NCBI RefSeq assembly: GCF_023715785.1
Contig: NZ_JAMBOX010000018.1
Location: 1 to 64,000 of the forward strand
Source: Neobacillus niacini
Lineage (GTDB): Bacteria; Bacillota; Bacilli; Bacillales; Cytobacillaceae
Length of the DNA stretch: 64,000 nt
Reading direction: 5' to 3'
Made by a program: the position numbers and the translations under genes. The notes below the pieces were generated by a model. The model worked only from the letters and a program-made list of their open reading frames with translations, ran no database searches and was not told the DNA's origin. How positions within the stretch are numbered: the first letter of the stretch is position 1; each line of letters starts with the position of its first letter. Shown here piece after piece: positions 16,442 through 25,712 of the stretch.

Positions 16442-17373
16442 GAAAGCTCCACCCCTTTCGTTATCTCCATAAACACATCTTCAAGGTTTGTTTCCATTTC
16501 CGAAAAGCTGATGATGGCAATATCCTGCATCAGAGCGGCTTTTAGCAGTCCAACCTGCTCTTTGGCATTTCCTTGAAAGAGAAATTCCAGCGTCGCGCCG
16601 TCGTCCCGTTTGGTTAATTTGCTGACAAGGTGCTGGTCCTCGAAAAAACGGATGGCCTTGTCCACACCGCCATAAAGCTTTACAATAATCAACTTTTCAC
16701 CCTTCAACCGCTGCTGGATGTCTGACACTGAACCTTCGGCCACCAACCTTCCTTGGTCGATGATCCCAATCGTATCGCACATTTCCGCCAGTTCGGGCAA
16801 AATATGCGAAGAAATCAAAATGGTTTTGCCCATATGCTTTAATTCTTTTAAAATTTCACGCATCTCCACTCTCGCTCTTGGATCAAGCCCGGAAGCAGGT
16901 TCATCGAGAATTAAAACTTCCGGGTCATGAATCAGTGATCTTGCAAGACAGAGTCTTTGCTTCATCCCTCTTGAGAGAACATCAACATAGGAATCTTGTT
17001 TATGGGACAAATTCACCAATTCCAACAGCTGTGGGATCAACTTCTGCCGCTCATTTTGGCTCAGGCCATAACTGGCGCCGTAGAAATCCAAATATTCCAC
17101 CGTCTTCAACTGGTCGTAAACGCCAAAGAAATCCGGCATATAGCCAATCTGGCTGCGAACCTGTTTAGGCTCCTTCGAAATATTATAGCCATTAATATAA
17201 GCGGTACCCGAGGTTGGAGAAAGCAGGGTTGCCAAAATAGAAAAGGTGGTCGATTTACCTGCGCCATTTTGTCCAACAAACCCAAAGACAGTGCCTTTTT
17301 CAATCGTTAAATTCAATGAATCGAGCGCAGTAAATTTCCCATATTTTTTTGTCAGATTTATGATTTCAATCAT
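16438..17373 (-). CDS. ABC transporter ATP-binding protein
   Basis: The 311-aa protein shows Walker A GQNGAGKST (34-42), the Q-loop region IGYMPD, the variant signature LSRGMKQR, Walker B VLILDEPASGLDP and the switch His in ISSHIL. About 80 residues follow the ATPase core (from 230), as in CcmA/NatA-like exporters. Its ATG overlaps the stop of the 788-aa gene before it. The partner permease is next. Resemblance to NatA alone does not justify calling it a sodium exporter. Confidence 0.94.
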   Translation of the reverse strand: MIEIINLTKKYGKFTALDSLNLTIEKGTVFGFVGQNGAGKSTTFSILATLLSPTSGTAYINGYNISKEPKQVRSQIGYMPDFFGVYDQLKTVEYLDFYGASYGLSQNERQKLIPQLLELVNLSHKQDSYVDVLSRGMKQRLCLARSLIHDPEVLILDEPASGLDPRARVEMREILKELKHMGKTILISSHILPELAEMCDTIGIIDQGRLVAEGSVSDIQQRLKGEKLIIVKLYGGVDKAIRFFEDQHLVSKLTKRDDGATLEFLFQGNAKEQVGLLKAALMQDIAIISFSEMETNLEDVFMEITKGVELS

Positions 17374-19736
17374 GAGTTGATTTCCCCCTTTATCGACAGC
17401 GCCGGCATCCTTACTCGAGGGTCACCTTGTCCTGTTTTAATCAATTTGATCACGATTTCCCCTTCATTTGAAATATACTGCTCCAATTGCTCTGTTATCG
17501 CCGTTTTCATATCCGGTAATGGCAAAAATTCACCCGTTGCCTGGTTTTTTATTGAGTAGGCAACATTACTGCCATACCAGACGATTTCCAATTCACGGAG
17601 GATTGGCTTTTGTTCTGTTAACTGCTTGGGAACCTGAAGCACGTACTCATATTCTCCATCATCCATTTCCATTTCATTTTGGACACCGCCCATGTCATTA
17701 AAAAGGGTCCCACGGATGATATGGATCTTACGTCGTAGCATATCGTCTTTGACCGTAAAAGAACCCGACAGTTCTGTTTTGATATCCATCGGTTGATAGA
17801 TTAAGCTTAGGCCATTTTTCGCTTCCTTTTTCGCTGCAATATCCGCTTCAATGACAGATGCTTTTGAAAAGCCATAAAGAATCGGCTGATTGCCTAGTGA
17901 CGAGGAATTATAAAGGAATTCTATTGCTCCGTATTCCATCCTTTCCTGTTTTAGGCGCTTGACATCATTTGGTGAAGCCGGCATCATATATTGGAACATC
18001 TGATTGTAAGGACCTGTGAGATAATCTTGCTGCAAAGTTTCATTTACCGTTACCGTTTCACCGCTTTTTAGCGGACCGAGACTAAGTTTTTTTGTCCCCG
18101 ACCAAATGAATAGTTCATCAAAGTCGTAAGGAAACTGATTGGCGATCGTTCCTGAAAGCTGTTTATTCTTTAAGCTTAAGTTTAAATCGAATTTTCCGGC
18201 ATTCTGCTTGCTCGCCCTGCCGAAAAAGCTCCTTGTCGACCAATATTCCACATTTGGAAATGTCACTTTGCTTTCTTTCCTCGCATTTTCCAGGATTGCA
18301 TAACGCTTCCCATCGCCGGCCGACATCATCGAGGAGCCGGGAACACCGTAAAATGTCCCTTTCGAAAAAGTCAGCTCATAGTCACCGCCGGTATTGGAAA
18401 GAAACGTGACCGCCTCGAGACCAGTCAAATAGCCATTTTCCGCCTGATAAATCCCTGTCTGATTGATTTGTGGTTTGGCAATCCGGTCCTTTGCACCCAC
18501 TGCGAAAATGCCAATTGATGATAGGACCGCAAACCCAATAATGACCCACCAGGCATGCTCGCGTTTATCCAGCCTTTTTAGCGTGAAATACAGAATTGGA
18601 GAAATAAGGAGCAGGTAAAGCAATAAAAACAAGCTAATTTGCCCGGCTGAAAATTGAGTGGAAGCAAAATATTGATTGACTTCGGCAAATTCGTTATAGA
18701 GCATCTCAAACTGGTTCTGATACATTTTTGGCGATTGGTTATTCATTTGCACGCCAAGCATCGGGCTTTGAGCAAACCAGCGGCCGTAATAGTTCCAAGA
18801 CGCTAATGGCTCGTCCCCAAGCGAAAAGGCTGTTTGCCAAATTTCACCGGCTCCATAGCCTTTATGTACAATCATTGGCAAATCTCCGCTGGTTGCAGAT
18901 ACATTTGCCTCAGGCTTCACCTCACCGACAAAGACCGGCAATGTGTTAAATTCCAATGTTTCAGGCGCTTTTAAGAACTGGGTATCTGCCACTGCCTCCC
19001 GTTCTGGTTTCATTGGCAATTCCCTGTATAATGCTCCATAGCTGCCGATCGCATTGGGAGTAGCGCCGACAATTAATCTGCCGCCATTTTTCACCCAATT
19101 CAACAAGGCTTGCTGCTGTGTTTCTTTTAGCTTCGCGACCGCAAACTCATCAATGACTATGTAATCCAGGGTATCAAGGCCAAGTTCGTCATAAGGGAGC
19201 ATCTCTTCTTCCAGGACAATCGGTTCAAGTTGACTTCCTGACGCTTGTACCTTTAATTCTTTCAAACGGTCGGGATTTTCGCTTAACAATCCCATGGTCC
19301 TGCCTGCAGGGTCAATATACTTTGGTGACAGGATTTTTTTTCCAACAAAAGCTGTCTCCTTGCCGTCCTTCCAGCTTCCTTTATACAGAAAAATTGATTG
19401 TTTTATTTGTTTGCTATTATAAAATTCCTCGGAATACGCCGGTAATGACAGCGAATATGTTTTTTTGCTTCCTTTAGGCACATCAATAGATAAAACCTTT
19501 GCCCCGCTGGAATTATAAGTTACACCAAAGTTGAAAAGAAGATCCCCCGAAAAATCTTCACCGTTGTTTTCAACTGTCACTTGAACAGGAAAGCCGCGTC
19601 CGCTTTTGATTTTCCCATCAAAGCCCTCTTTGACGGATATTTTTATGTTGCTGCTTGCCGCTTCGGCATCGTAAACCGCAAAAGCCATGAATGACAGGCA
19701 AAATAATACTATGATTGCAATCTGTTTTTTTAGCAA
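17370..19736 (-). CDS. Secreted/membrane protein of unknown function, first gene of the insert
   Basis: The 788-aa protein has a signal peptide (MLKKQ then a hydrophobic core; AEA|AS cleavage near residue 26) and a large extracytoplasmic region with an Ig-like segment (about 30-135). A Rossmann/amidotransferase-like part follows (about 145-330, LNWVKNGGRLIVG). Two membrane segments (366-385 and 396-414) enclose a short KRLDKREHAWW loop, and a second extracytoplasmic half of about 370 residues ends it. TTG start with AAGGGGGA about 6 nt upstream. It heads an operon in which almost every junction overlaps. It may act as a sensor or accessory to the ABC exporter. I do not recognise a named family. 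Confidence 0.82.
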   Translation of the reverse strand: MLKKQIAIIVLFCLSFMAFAVYDAEAASSNIKISVKEGFDGKIKSGRGFPVQVTVENNGEDFSGDLLFNFGVTYNSSGAKVLSIDVPKGSKKTYSLSLPAYSEEFYNSKQIKQSIFLYKGSWKDGKETAFVGKKILSPKYIDPAGRTMGLLSENPDRLKELKVQASGSQLEPIVLEEEMLPYDELGLDTLDYIVIDEFAVAKLKETQQQALLNWVKNGGRLIVGATPNAIGSYGALYRELPMKPEREAVADTQFLKAPETLEFNTLPVFVGEVKPEANVSATSGDLPMIVHKGYGAGEIWQTAFSLGDEPLASWNYYGRWFAQSPMLGVQMNNQSPKMYQNQFEMLYNEFAEVNQYFASTQFSAGQISLFLLLYLLLISPILYFTLKRLDKREHAWWVIIGFAVLSSIGIFAVGAKDRIAKPQINQTGIYQAENGYLTGLEAVTFLSNTGGDYELTFSKGTFYGVPGSSMMSAGDGKRYAILENARKESKVTFPNVEYWSTRSFFGRASKQNAGKFDLNLSLKNKQLSGTIANQFPYDFDELFIWSGTKKLSLGPLKSGETVTVNETLQQDYLTGPYNQMFQYMMPASPNDVKRLKQERMEYGAIEFLYNSSSLGNQPILYGFSKASVIEADIAAKKEAKNGLSLIYQPMDIKTELSGSFTVKDDMLRRKIHIIRGTLFNDMGGVQNEMEMDDGEYEYVLQVPKQLTEQKPILRELEIVWYGSNVAYSIKNQATGEFLPLPDMKTAITEQLEQYISNEGEIVIKLIKTGQGDPRVRMPALSIKGEINS

Positions 19737-19788
19737 ATCAATTCCCCCTTTAATCCTTCCATATTTGTAGACGAAAAAATGGACCTAT

Positions 19789-19837
19789 TACACTACAATT
19801 CTTTTAAGAATTTTTCTCTTTAGTGTATTTTTACACT
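19789..19837 (-). promoter_or_regulatory. Nested inverted repeats upstream of the vWA/MoxR/ABC operon
   Basis: Three TACACT/AGTGTA units lie at 19789-19795, 19821-19827 and 19832-19837. The last two form a perfect 16-nt palindrome (19822-19837, 6-bp arms, 4-nt centre). The first two form 7-bp arms around a further perfect palindrome (AATTCTT arms, 19797-19812). No convincing sigma-A promoter was found. The repeats could be operator half-sites or alternating RNA hairpins. Confidence 0.5.
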
Positions 19838-19861
19838 TCTACCAATAAAAAGCAATCAGTT

Positions 19862-19894
19862 TTACAAAAAAACAGCAGTCCATTGGCTGCTGTT
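19862..19894 (-). terminator. Intrinsic terminator after ftsY
   Basis: On the minus strand AACAGCAG (19887-19894) pairs with CTGCTGTT (19871-19878) in an 8-bp stem, followed by a T run. It ends rnc-smc-ftsY transcription before the 12-kb insert. Confidence 0.85.
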
Positions 19895-19908
19895 TTCGTT
19901 GACATGCT

Positions 19909-20895
19909 TTATTCGCTTTTTTCTACTTGTTCGGCAAATAGGCCGTACACGTATTTCTCCGCATCAAATTCTTGGAGATCATCCATCTTTTCGCCAAGGC
20001 CGACGAATTTAACCGGGATTTTTAGTTCGTTCCGGATCGCAAGGACAATTCCGCCTTTTGCCGTTCCATCCAGCTTGGACAGGACGATTCCGCTGACATT
20101 GGTGGCTTCTTTGAAGGTTTTCGCCTGGATTAAGGCATTTTGCCCTGTTGTTGCATCCAGTACAAGCAATACTTCATGTGGCGCACCGGGCACCTCGCGT
20201 TCGATGACACGCTTGACTTTTTCCAGTTCCTTCATCAAATTCACTTTGTTTTGCAGTCTTCCCGCCGTGTCACATAGCAAAATATCGGCTTTCCGGGATT
20301 TCGCCGCCTGAATCGCATCAAACATGACGGCGGCTGGGTCGGAGCCTTCAGCCTGCTTGATCGTCTCAACTCCGACTCTGTCGCCCCAAACCTCGAGTTG
20401 GTCAATGGCCCCGGCACGGAACGTATCACCGGCAGCCAACAAAACGGACTTGCCTTCGGCTTTAAATTTATGGGCCAGCTTTCCGATGGTCGTTGTTTTA
20501 CCAACCCCATTGACTCCAACAAACAGGATTACCGTCAAGCCATCATGCTGGATGTTCAAAGCTGATGATTGTCCCTCACCGGCATTATAGATTTCAACCA
20601 GCTTTTCGGAGATGACACTTTGAACTTCTGCTGGATCCTGAATGTTACGGCGTTTCACTTCCGTTTTCAGTTCATCAATCAGCTCCATTACCGTTTCAAA
20701 ACCGACATCAGCCTGGATTAAGATTTCTTCCAATTCTTCAAAGAAATCCTCATCGACTTTACGGTATCTGGCAACCAGGTCATTGACCTTGCCAGAAAAG
20801 CTGTCACGGGTTTTCGTGAGTCCTTCTTTGAATTTCTCTGTGACAGAGTCTGTCGATTTGGTGATTTTATCTTTTAATTTCTTAAAAAAGCTCAT
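19909..20895 (-). CDS. ftsY: Signal recognition particle receptor FtsY
   Basis: FtsY is the membrane-associated GTPase that docks the SRP-ribosome complex at SecYEG. The 328-aa form lacks the long acidic domain of E. coli and begins with an amphipathic lysine-rich helix ([10 protein letters not shown]). The NG domain has [10 protein letters not shown] (127-136), [15 protein letters not shown] and [10 protein letters not shown]. It lies 17 nt after smc and is followed by a terminator. In B. subtilis ylxM-ffh would come next. Confidence 0.98.
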   Translation of the reverse strand: MSFFKKLKDKITKSTDSVTEKFKEGLTKTRDSFSGKVNDLVARYRKVDEDFFEELEEILIQADVGFETVMELIDELKTEVKRRNIQDPAEVQSVISEKLVEIYNAGEGQSSALNIQHDGLTVILFVGVNGVGKTTTIGKLAHKFKAEGKSVLLAAGDTFRAGAIDQLEVWGDRVGVETIKQAEGSDPAAVMFDAIQAAKSRKADILLCDTAGRLQNKVNLMKELEKVKRVIEREVPGAPHEVLLVLDATTGQNALIQAKTFKEATNVSGIVLSKLDGTAKGGIVLAIRNELKIPVKFVGLGEKMDDLQEFDAEKYVYGLFAEQVEKSE

Positions 20896-20912
20896 GCTTA
20901 CACTTCCTTTGA

Positions 20913-23900
20913 CTATGATTCAACAAGTTCCCTTGTATCCTCCAGGCGGACGGATACAAGCTTGGATACCCCCGACTCCTGCATTGTGACACCATAGAGG
21001 ACATTTGCCTCTTCCATTGTCCCTTTGCGATGGGTAATCACGATAAATTGCGTTTCCGAGCTATAACGCTTGAGATATTGGCTGAAACGGTAGACATTGG
21101 CTTCATCAAGCGCCGCCTCGACCTCGTCAAGAATGCAAAATGGCACGGGCCGGACCTTTAAAATGGAAAACAATAGGGCAATCGCCGTTAATGCACGTTC
21201 TCCGCCTGATAAGAGCCCAAGATTCTGGAGCTTTTTCCCCGGCGGCTGGGCAACGATTTCGACACCTGTGTTTAATAAGTCCTCCGGATCTGTCAATATC
21301 AGGTCCGCTCGCCCGCCGCCGAAAAGCGCACGGAACACTGGCTCAAAGTGTTCCCGGATGCCGTCAAAGGTCCCCTTGAAACGTTTTTTCATTTCTTCAT
21401 CCATCTCTTCTATGACCTTAAACAGCGTATCCTTGGCTTCCTGGAGGTCGGCCTTTTGTTCATTCAGAAACTCATAGCGCTCGGAAACCCGCTCATATTC
21501 CTCAATCGCCCCAAGATTGACATTGCCAAGTTCGTCAATCGCAAGCTTGATTAATTTGACCTTTTTCCGCGCCTCATCAACCGTCACTGTCAGCGGGTAT
21601 TGTTCCTTGGCCCCCTCATAGGTTAATAAATATTCCTCGCGAAGATGTGCCAATCTGTTTTCCAGCTCCACATCCAGGCGGGTCATTTTTACTTCCTCAT
21701 CCTTCAACACAACGGTCAGACCCTTATGAAGCCGTTTCAATTCTTTAACCTCGAGTTCTACATCTTCCAATTGCCCTTGAAGCGCAAGCCGTTCCTCCCG
21801 CCTTGCAGCAATTAGCTGAAGGGTTGCCTCTTTATCCTGTTGTTTTCTCTTTGCCGCTTCCTCCAACTGATCCTCGCCGGTGGAGCTATTTGTCATTTCT
21901 GAGGTTAATAGCTGAAAGTCCTCCTCAAGAATGGCCAACTTCTTCCTGCTTTCCTCAAGATCGTTGATGGTCAGTCCAAGGCGTTCGTTGGCATTTGTCA
22001 GCTGTTCATTTTTCGAGGCAAATTCAATCTTTAATTCATTTATTTCCGAGGTGATGGTTTCCTTTGATGTTAAATCTTTGGATTTCTGTTCGGTGAGTGC
22101 GTTGATTTGCCTGTCTAAATCGGCGATGGCAGTTTGGCATGCTTCCATTGCTTGCAAATTTTGCCCTTTTCTTTGCGATAGCCGGTTATGCTCAGCGTCG
22201 ATTTGCTCTTTTTCCAAGTCATAGATCGCCAGGCGTTCATTCAGGTTTTTTTCCTCCAACTCTGCTTCACGAAGTTCACCTTTGATCGACTGTTCACTAA
22301 GCCGCAGCTCTTCCCCGGTTCTTCTGATTTCCTCCAGCCTTGACTCGGCAATGCGCACCGCTTCTTTAAGGCTTTTGACACTTTGCTCCAGGCCAGCGGT
22401 TTGTTCCTCCATGATAACAAGCTTTGCTTTTAAATCCTCTAGCTCGCCTTTTCTTGATAATAGCGACGAGGATTTTTGCTTAGTTGCTCCCCCTGTCATC
22501 GAACCGCCCGGATTGACGACATCACCATCTACCGTAACCAGGCGGACCCGGTACTGCAAAAGCTTTGCCATTTCGTTGGCGCCCTTTAAATCTTTTGTGA
22601 TGACAACATTCCCGAGAAGGTTGTTCATAATCTCGGTATACTTTGGGTCAAATCCAATCAGGCTGACCGCTGTTCCAATAAATGATGGATGATGTTGAAT
22701 TAATGTAGCCTGGGCAGAAGAGAGCGGCCGCCCCTTGATCACGCTAAGCGGCAAAAAAGTGGCGCGTCCATATGAATGCTGTTTTAGGTATTGGATGGCG
22801 GCTCGGGCATTTTCCTCGGTATCCACCACAATATGCTGCAGGGCGCCGCCAAATGCTGTTTCCAGGGCCGCCTCGTATTGTTTAGGAACAGAGACAAGTT
22901 CCGCTACAGCGCCTTCGATGCCGCGAAGCTTGGTGCCGCGCATTTTTAATACCTCTTTTACACCCTGGAAGAAGCCGGAATAATCTTCTTCCATCTCCTC
23001 CAGCATTTCTTTTCTTGACTTGGCCTGCTGAATAAGTTGGTAGGCTTGGTATAAGGTTTTTTCCTGCTTTTGATAATTACTTTTTGTACTCTCGAGCTTG
23101 TGCTGCTGCTCGCGATAATGGACTACCTGTTGTTCCAGTTGCTTCTGGAGATCATCAAGTGCCGTCTGCACTTTCTGCTTACCCGCTTGGACCGTTTCAC
23201 GTTCCTTAAGGAATTTTTCATTTTCTTCGTCAAGCCTGGCACTTCTTCGTTCCTGCTGCTGGAGTTGTTCAGCAATATGCTTTAATTCATTTTTTGTGCC
23301 AGCCTGATCATTAAGCAAATCAATGTATTCACTTTTCAGATTTTCAATTTTCTCATCCAAATTTTCGGTAAATAATAGCAGTTTGTCCTGTTTTCCCTTT
23401 AATTGGGCAAGAAGTGCGCTTACTTGTTTTTCCAGTTCGTCAGCGGTATGCTGCTGCACTTCCCGATTTTTCTCCAGTAAACTAATTTTGTCTGTTAATT
23501 CCGCAATTGATTGGATGAGCTGCTCTTTGTTTTGTGCCGCATTTTTCTTCCGTTCTTTTAAAACTTCCTTACGGCCCTCAAGCTTTTCCAACTCTTCACT
23601 GGCATGAAGCAGAACATTCTGCAGGTCGGTAATGGATTCGTCCAAGGCGGCAATTTGGTCCCGTGTCTCGATGATTTTAGCTTCCTTCAACTGCAATTCT
23701 GATGACAGCCTCAGTTCTTCCTGCTGATGCTCATCAAGCTGTTTCGAAAGTGCTTCCCATTTTTGATGAAGATCTTCGATTTCATAAACTGTCAAGGCTA
23801 CTTCAAATTTCTCTAGCTCTTGCTTTTTCTCCAAATAGTCCTTGGCCATTGATGCCTGCATCTTTAATGGCTCGACCTGCCCTTCGAGCTCATGAAGAAT

Positions 23901-24479
23901 ATCATGGACACGGTTTAAATTGTCCTGCGTTTCTGTAAGCTTTTGTTCCGCCTTTTTCTTACGGTTTTTATATTTTAATACACCGGCTGCCTCTTCGAAA
24001 ATTGTCCGGCGGTCTTCTGCTTTGCTATTTAAAATTTCTTCTACTTTTCCTTGGCTAATGATTGAAAATGCTTCTCTGCCAAGTCCGGAATCCATGAACA
24101 AGTCAATGATATCCTTTAACCGGCAAGGCTGCTTGTTAATTAAAAATTCGCTTTCCCCCGCGCGTGTCACCCGTCTGGTCACACTGACTTCATTGTAATC
24201 AAGCGCCAGACCCTGGTCCTGATTATCCAAAGTCAAAGTCACTTCGGCATAGTTCAACGCTTTTCTCGAATCACTGCCGGCAAAAATAATATCCTCCATT
24301 TTGCTTCCTCGAAGTGATTTGGCAGATTGCTCGCCTAAAACCCAGCGGATGGCATCGGTAATATTACTTTTGCCGCTTCCGTTTGGCCCGACTACCGCGG
24401 TAACACCGGGTACAAAATCTACACCTATGCGATCGGCAAATGATTTAAAGCCAATAATGTCCAACCGTTTCAAAAACAT
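20913..24479 (-). CDS. smc: Chromosome partition protein SMC
   Basis: SMC forms the condensin ring with ScpA and ScpB that compacts and separates chromosomes. The 1188-aa protein has the N-terminal ATPase lobe with Walker A GPNGSGKS (31-38) and GFKSFADR. Two long coiled coils flank a hinge (about 505-660, with the GGSMTGG element near its end). The C-terminal lobe carries LSGGERALTAIAL (from 1090) and Walker B ILDE (about 1116-1119) with DEANVYRF. It lies between rnc and ftsY in the conserved order. Confidence 0.98.
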   Translation of the reverse strand: MFLKRLDIIGFKSFADRIGVDFVPGVTAVVGPNGSGKSNITDAIRWVLGEQSAKSLRGSKMEDIIFAGSDSRKALNYAEVTLTLDNQDQGLALDYNEVSVTRRVTRAGESEFLINKQPCRLKDIIDLFMDSGLGREAFSIISQGKVEEILNSKAEDRRTIFEEAAGVLKYKNRKKKAEQKLTETQDNLNRVHDILHELEGQVEPLKMQASMAKDYLEKKQELEKFEVALTVYEIEDLHQKWEALSKQLDEHQQEELRLSSELQLKEAKIIETRDQIAALDESITDLQNVLLHASEELEKLEGRKEVLKERKKNAAQNKEQLIQSIAELTDKISLLEKNREVQQHTADELEKQVSALLAQLKGKQDKLLLFTENLDEKIENLKSEYIDLLNDQAGTKNELKHIAEQLQQQERRSARLDEENEKFLKERETVQAGKQKVQTALDDLQKQLEQQVVHYREQQHKLESTKSNYQKQEKTLYQAYQLIQQAKSRKEMLEEMEEDYSGFFQGVKEVLKMRGTKLRGIEGAVAELVSVPKQYEAALETAFGGALQHIVVDTEENARAAIQYLKQHSYGRATFLPLSVIKGRPLSSAQATLIQHHPSFIGTAVSLIGFDPKYTEIMNNLLGNVVITKDLKGANEMAKLLQYRVRLVTVDGDVVNPGGSMTGGATKQKSSSLLSRKGELEDLKAKLVIMEEQTAGLEQSVKSLKEAVRIAESRLEEIRRTGEELRLSEQSIKGELREAELEEKNLNERLAIYDLEKEQIDAEHNRLSQRKGQNLQAMEACQTAIADLDRQINALTEQKSKDLTSKETITSEINELKIEFASKNEQLTNANERLGLTINDLEESRKKLAILEEDFQLLTSEMTNSSTGEDQLEEAAKRKQQDKEATLQLIAARREERLALQGQLEDVELEVKELKRLHKGLTVVLKDEEVKMTRLDVELENRLAHLREEYLLTYEGAKEQYPLTVTVDEARKKVKLIKLAIDELGNVNLGAIEEYERVSERYEFLNEQKADLQEAKDTLFKVIEEMDEEMKKRFKGTFDGIREHFEPVFRALFGGGRADLILTDPEDLLNTGVEIVAQPPGKKLQNLGLLSGGERALTAIALLFSILKVRPVPFCILDEVEAALDEANVYRFSQYLKRYSSETQFIVITHRKGTMEEANVLYGVTMQESGVSKLVSVRLEDTRELVES

Positions 24480-24525
24480 TGTTAATCCTCCCTAAAATGC
24501 CCGGGATCTCTCCAGTTCCATTTTG

Positions 24526-25272
24526 TCATTTTCTATGCTGATTGTTTTTTAATACACCCAAAGCCATTTGGGCAGCATGCTGCTCCGCTTCCTTCTTTGA
24601 CCTGCCTGTTCCTATTCCCAATTCTTCCCCGTTTAAGGTTACCTTGGAAACAAATTCCTTGTTATGGGCAGGGCCTTTTTCCTGCAGGACGCTATATTCA
24701 ATCACACCGGTCCCGTCGCGCTGGACCAGTTCCTGCAATTGGCTTTTAAAATCCATCACATGAGAAAAAGCACCGGCATTAATTTTCGGAAAAACAACCT
24801 TCTCAAGAAATTTAATGACCATTTCCATTCCTTTATCCAAATATAAGGCGCCGATAAATGCCTCAAACACATCGGCAAGCAGGGCAGGACGTTCTCTTCC
24901 GCCCGTCATTTCCTCCCCTTTGCCCAGCAGGATCAAGCGGCCAAATCCAAGCTCATTTGCGAAGGCAACAAGCGATGGTTCGCAAACAATGGCGGCCCGT
25001 AGCTTTGTCAGTTCCCCTTCGGTCATGGTGGGGTATTTATTAAAAAGAAAATGGGAAATGGTCAGTTCGAGAACGGCATCCCCCAAAAATTCGAGCCGTT
25101 CATTATCTTCAAAAGGTTTTCTGCGATGCTCATTCACATAGGATGAATGAGTAAAAGCCTGCCTCAACAATTTTTCATTGTCAAAAATAAAATCTATTTC
25201 TTGCTGAAATTCCTTAAATTGTTTGTCTTTTGCGCGATAGTTTAAATCTTTTTCATTCCCATTCTTGCGCAT
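24526..25272 (-). CDS. rnc: Ribonuclease III
   Basis: RNase III cuts double-stranded RNA, processing rRNA precursors and scRNA. The 248-aa protein has the signature [13 protein letters not shown] with E61 and D65, the second acidic pair in [13 protein letters not shown], and a C-terminal double-stranded RNA-binding domain ([21 protein letters not shown]). The longest frame starts with a GTG at 25284 that lies inside AAGGTGGAG, which is the ribosome site for the ATG at 25272, so the ATG is used. It leads rnc-smc-ftsY. Confidence 0.96.
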   Translation of the reverse strand: MRKNGNEKDLNYRAKDKQFKEFQQEIDFIFDNEKLLRQAFTHSSYVNEHRRKPFEDNERLEFLGDAVLELTISHFLFNKYPTMTEGELTKLRAAIVCEPSLVAFANELGFGRLILLGKGEEMTGGRERPALLADVFEAFIGALYLDKGMEMVIKFLEKVVFPKINAGAFSHVMDFKSQLQELVQRDGTGVIEYSVLQEKGPAHNKEFVSKVTLNGEELGIGTGRSKKEAEQHAAQMALGVLKNNQHRK

Positions 25273-25335
25273 TACATTCTCCACCTTGTATCTGATTTAC
25301 ACTGTTAAAAGTATAACCTTGTTTATACGTAAAGA

Positions 25336-25404
25336 AACTTGGCCTCCAAAAGGAGCACCAAGTTCTATTCTACCTTAAAAAAGCCCCGTTTGAAAACGGA
25401 GCTT
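25336..25404 (-). terminator. Tandem terminators after acpP
   Basis: The first hairpin met by RNA polymerase (25381-25404) has an 11-bp stem with one G-U pair, followed by TTTTTT. A second hairpin (25336-25364, AACTTGG arms plus inner CTCC/GGAG) follows 15 nt later. Together they separate the lipid operon from rnc-smc-ftsY. Confidence 0.85.
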
Positions 25405-25424
25405 TAAGAATTATTCCAACAAGA

Positions 25425-25658
25425 TTACTTTTGACTTTGTATGTAGTTAACAGCGTCGCCAACTGTACCAATCTTTTCAGCATCTTCGTCGGAAATTTCC
25501 ATATCAAATTCATCTTCCAATTCCATAACTAGTTCCACTACGTCAAGGGAATCGGCACCTAAATCATCTTTAAAGGAAGCTTCAAGAGTCACTTGAGATT
25601 CCTCAACACCCAAACGGTCCACGATGATTTTTGTCACACGTTCTAATACTTCTGCCAT
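25425..25658 (-). CDS. acpP: Acyl carrier protein
   Basis: ACP carries growing acyl chains on a phosphopantetheine arm. The 77-aa acidic protein has the attachment serine S37 in GADSLD, and starts MAEVLERV at an ATG preceded by GGGGAGGTG. The seven upstream in-frame codons overlap the ribosome site and are dropped. Last gene of the fapR-plsX-fabD-fabG-acpP unit. Confidence 0.98.
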   Translation of the reverse strand: MAEVLERVTKIIVDRLGVEESQVTLEASFKDDLGADSLDVVELVMELEDEFDMEISDEDAEKIGTVGDAVNYIQSQK

Positions 25659-25712
25659 TCTCACTTCACCTCCCCTCAAGCTATTATATAGTTAAATTAA
25701 TTTATAGACAAA

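Noticed and set aside
16438-17373. ABC ATPase as NatA sodium exporter
   Set aside because: The ATPase domain is generic for ABC-2 exporters and the permease shows no specific NatB resemblance that I can defend.
7566-19736. The insert as an anti-phage defence island
   Set aside because: MoxR-vWA pairs occur in some conflict systems, but here the partners are DUF58, BatA-like membrane proteins and an ABC exporter, with no nuclease, toxin, recombinase or mobility gene, and the base composition looks like that of the neighbours.
21931-24198. Several plus-strand frames of 90-136 codons opposite smc
   Set aside because: They are antisense to a clearly conserved coiled coil, with Ser/Phe/Leu-biased composition and no motifs.
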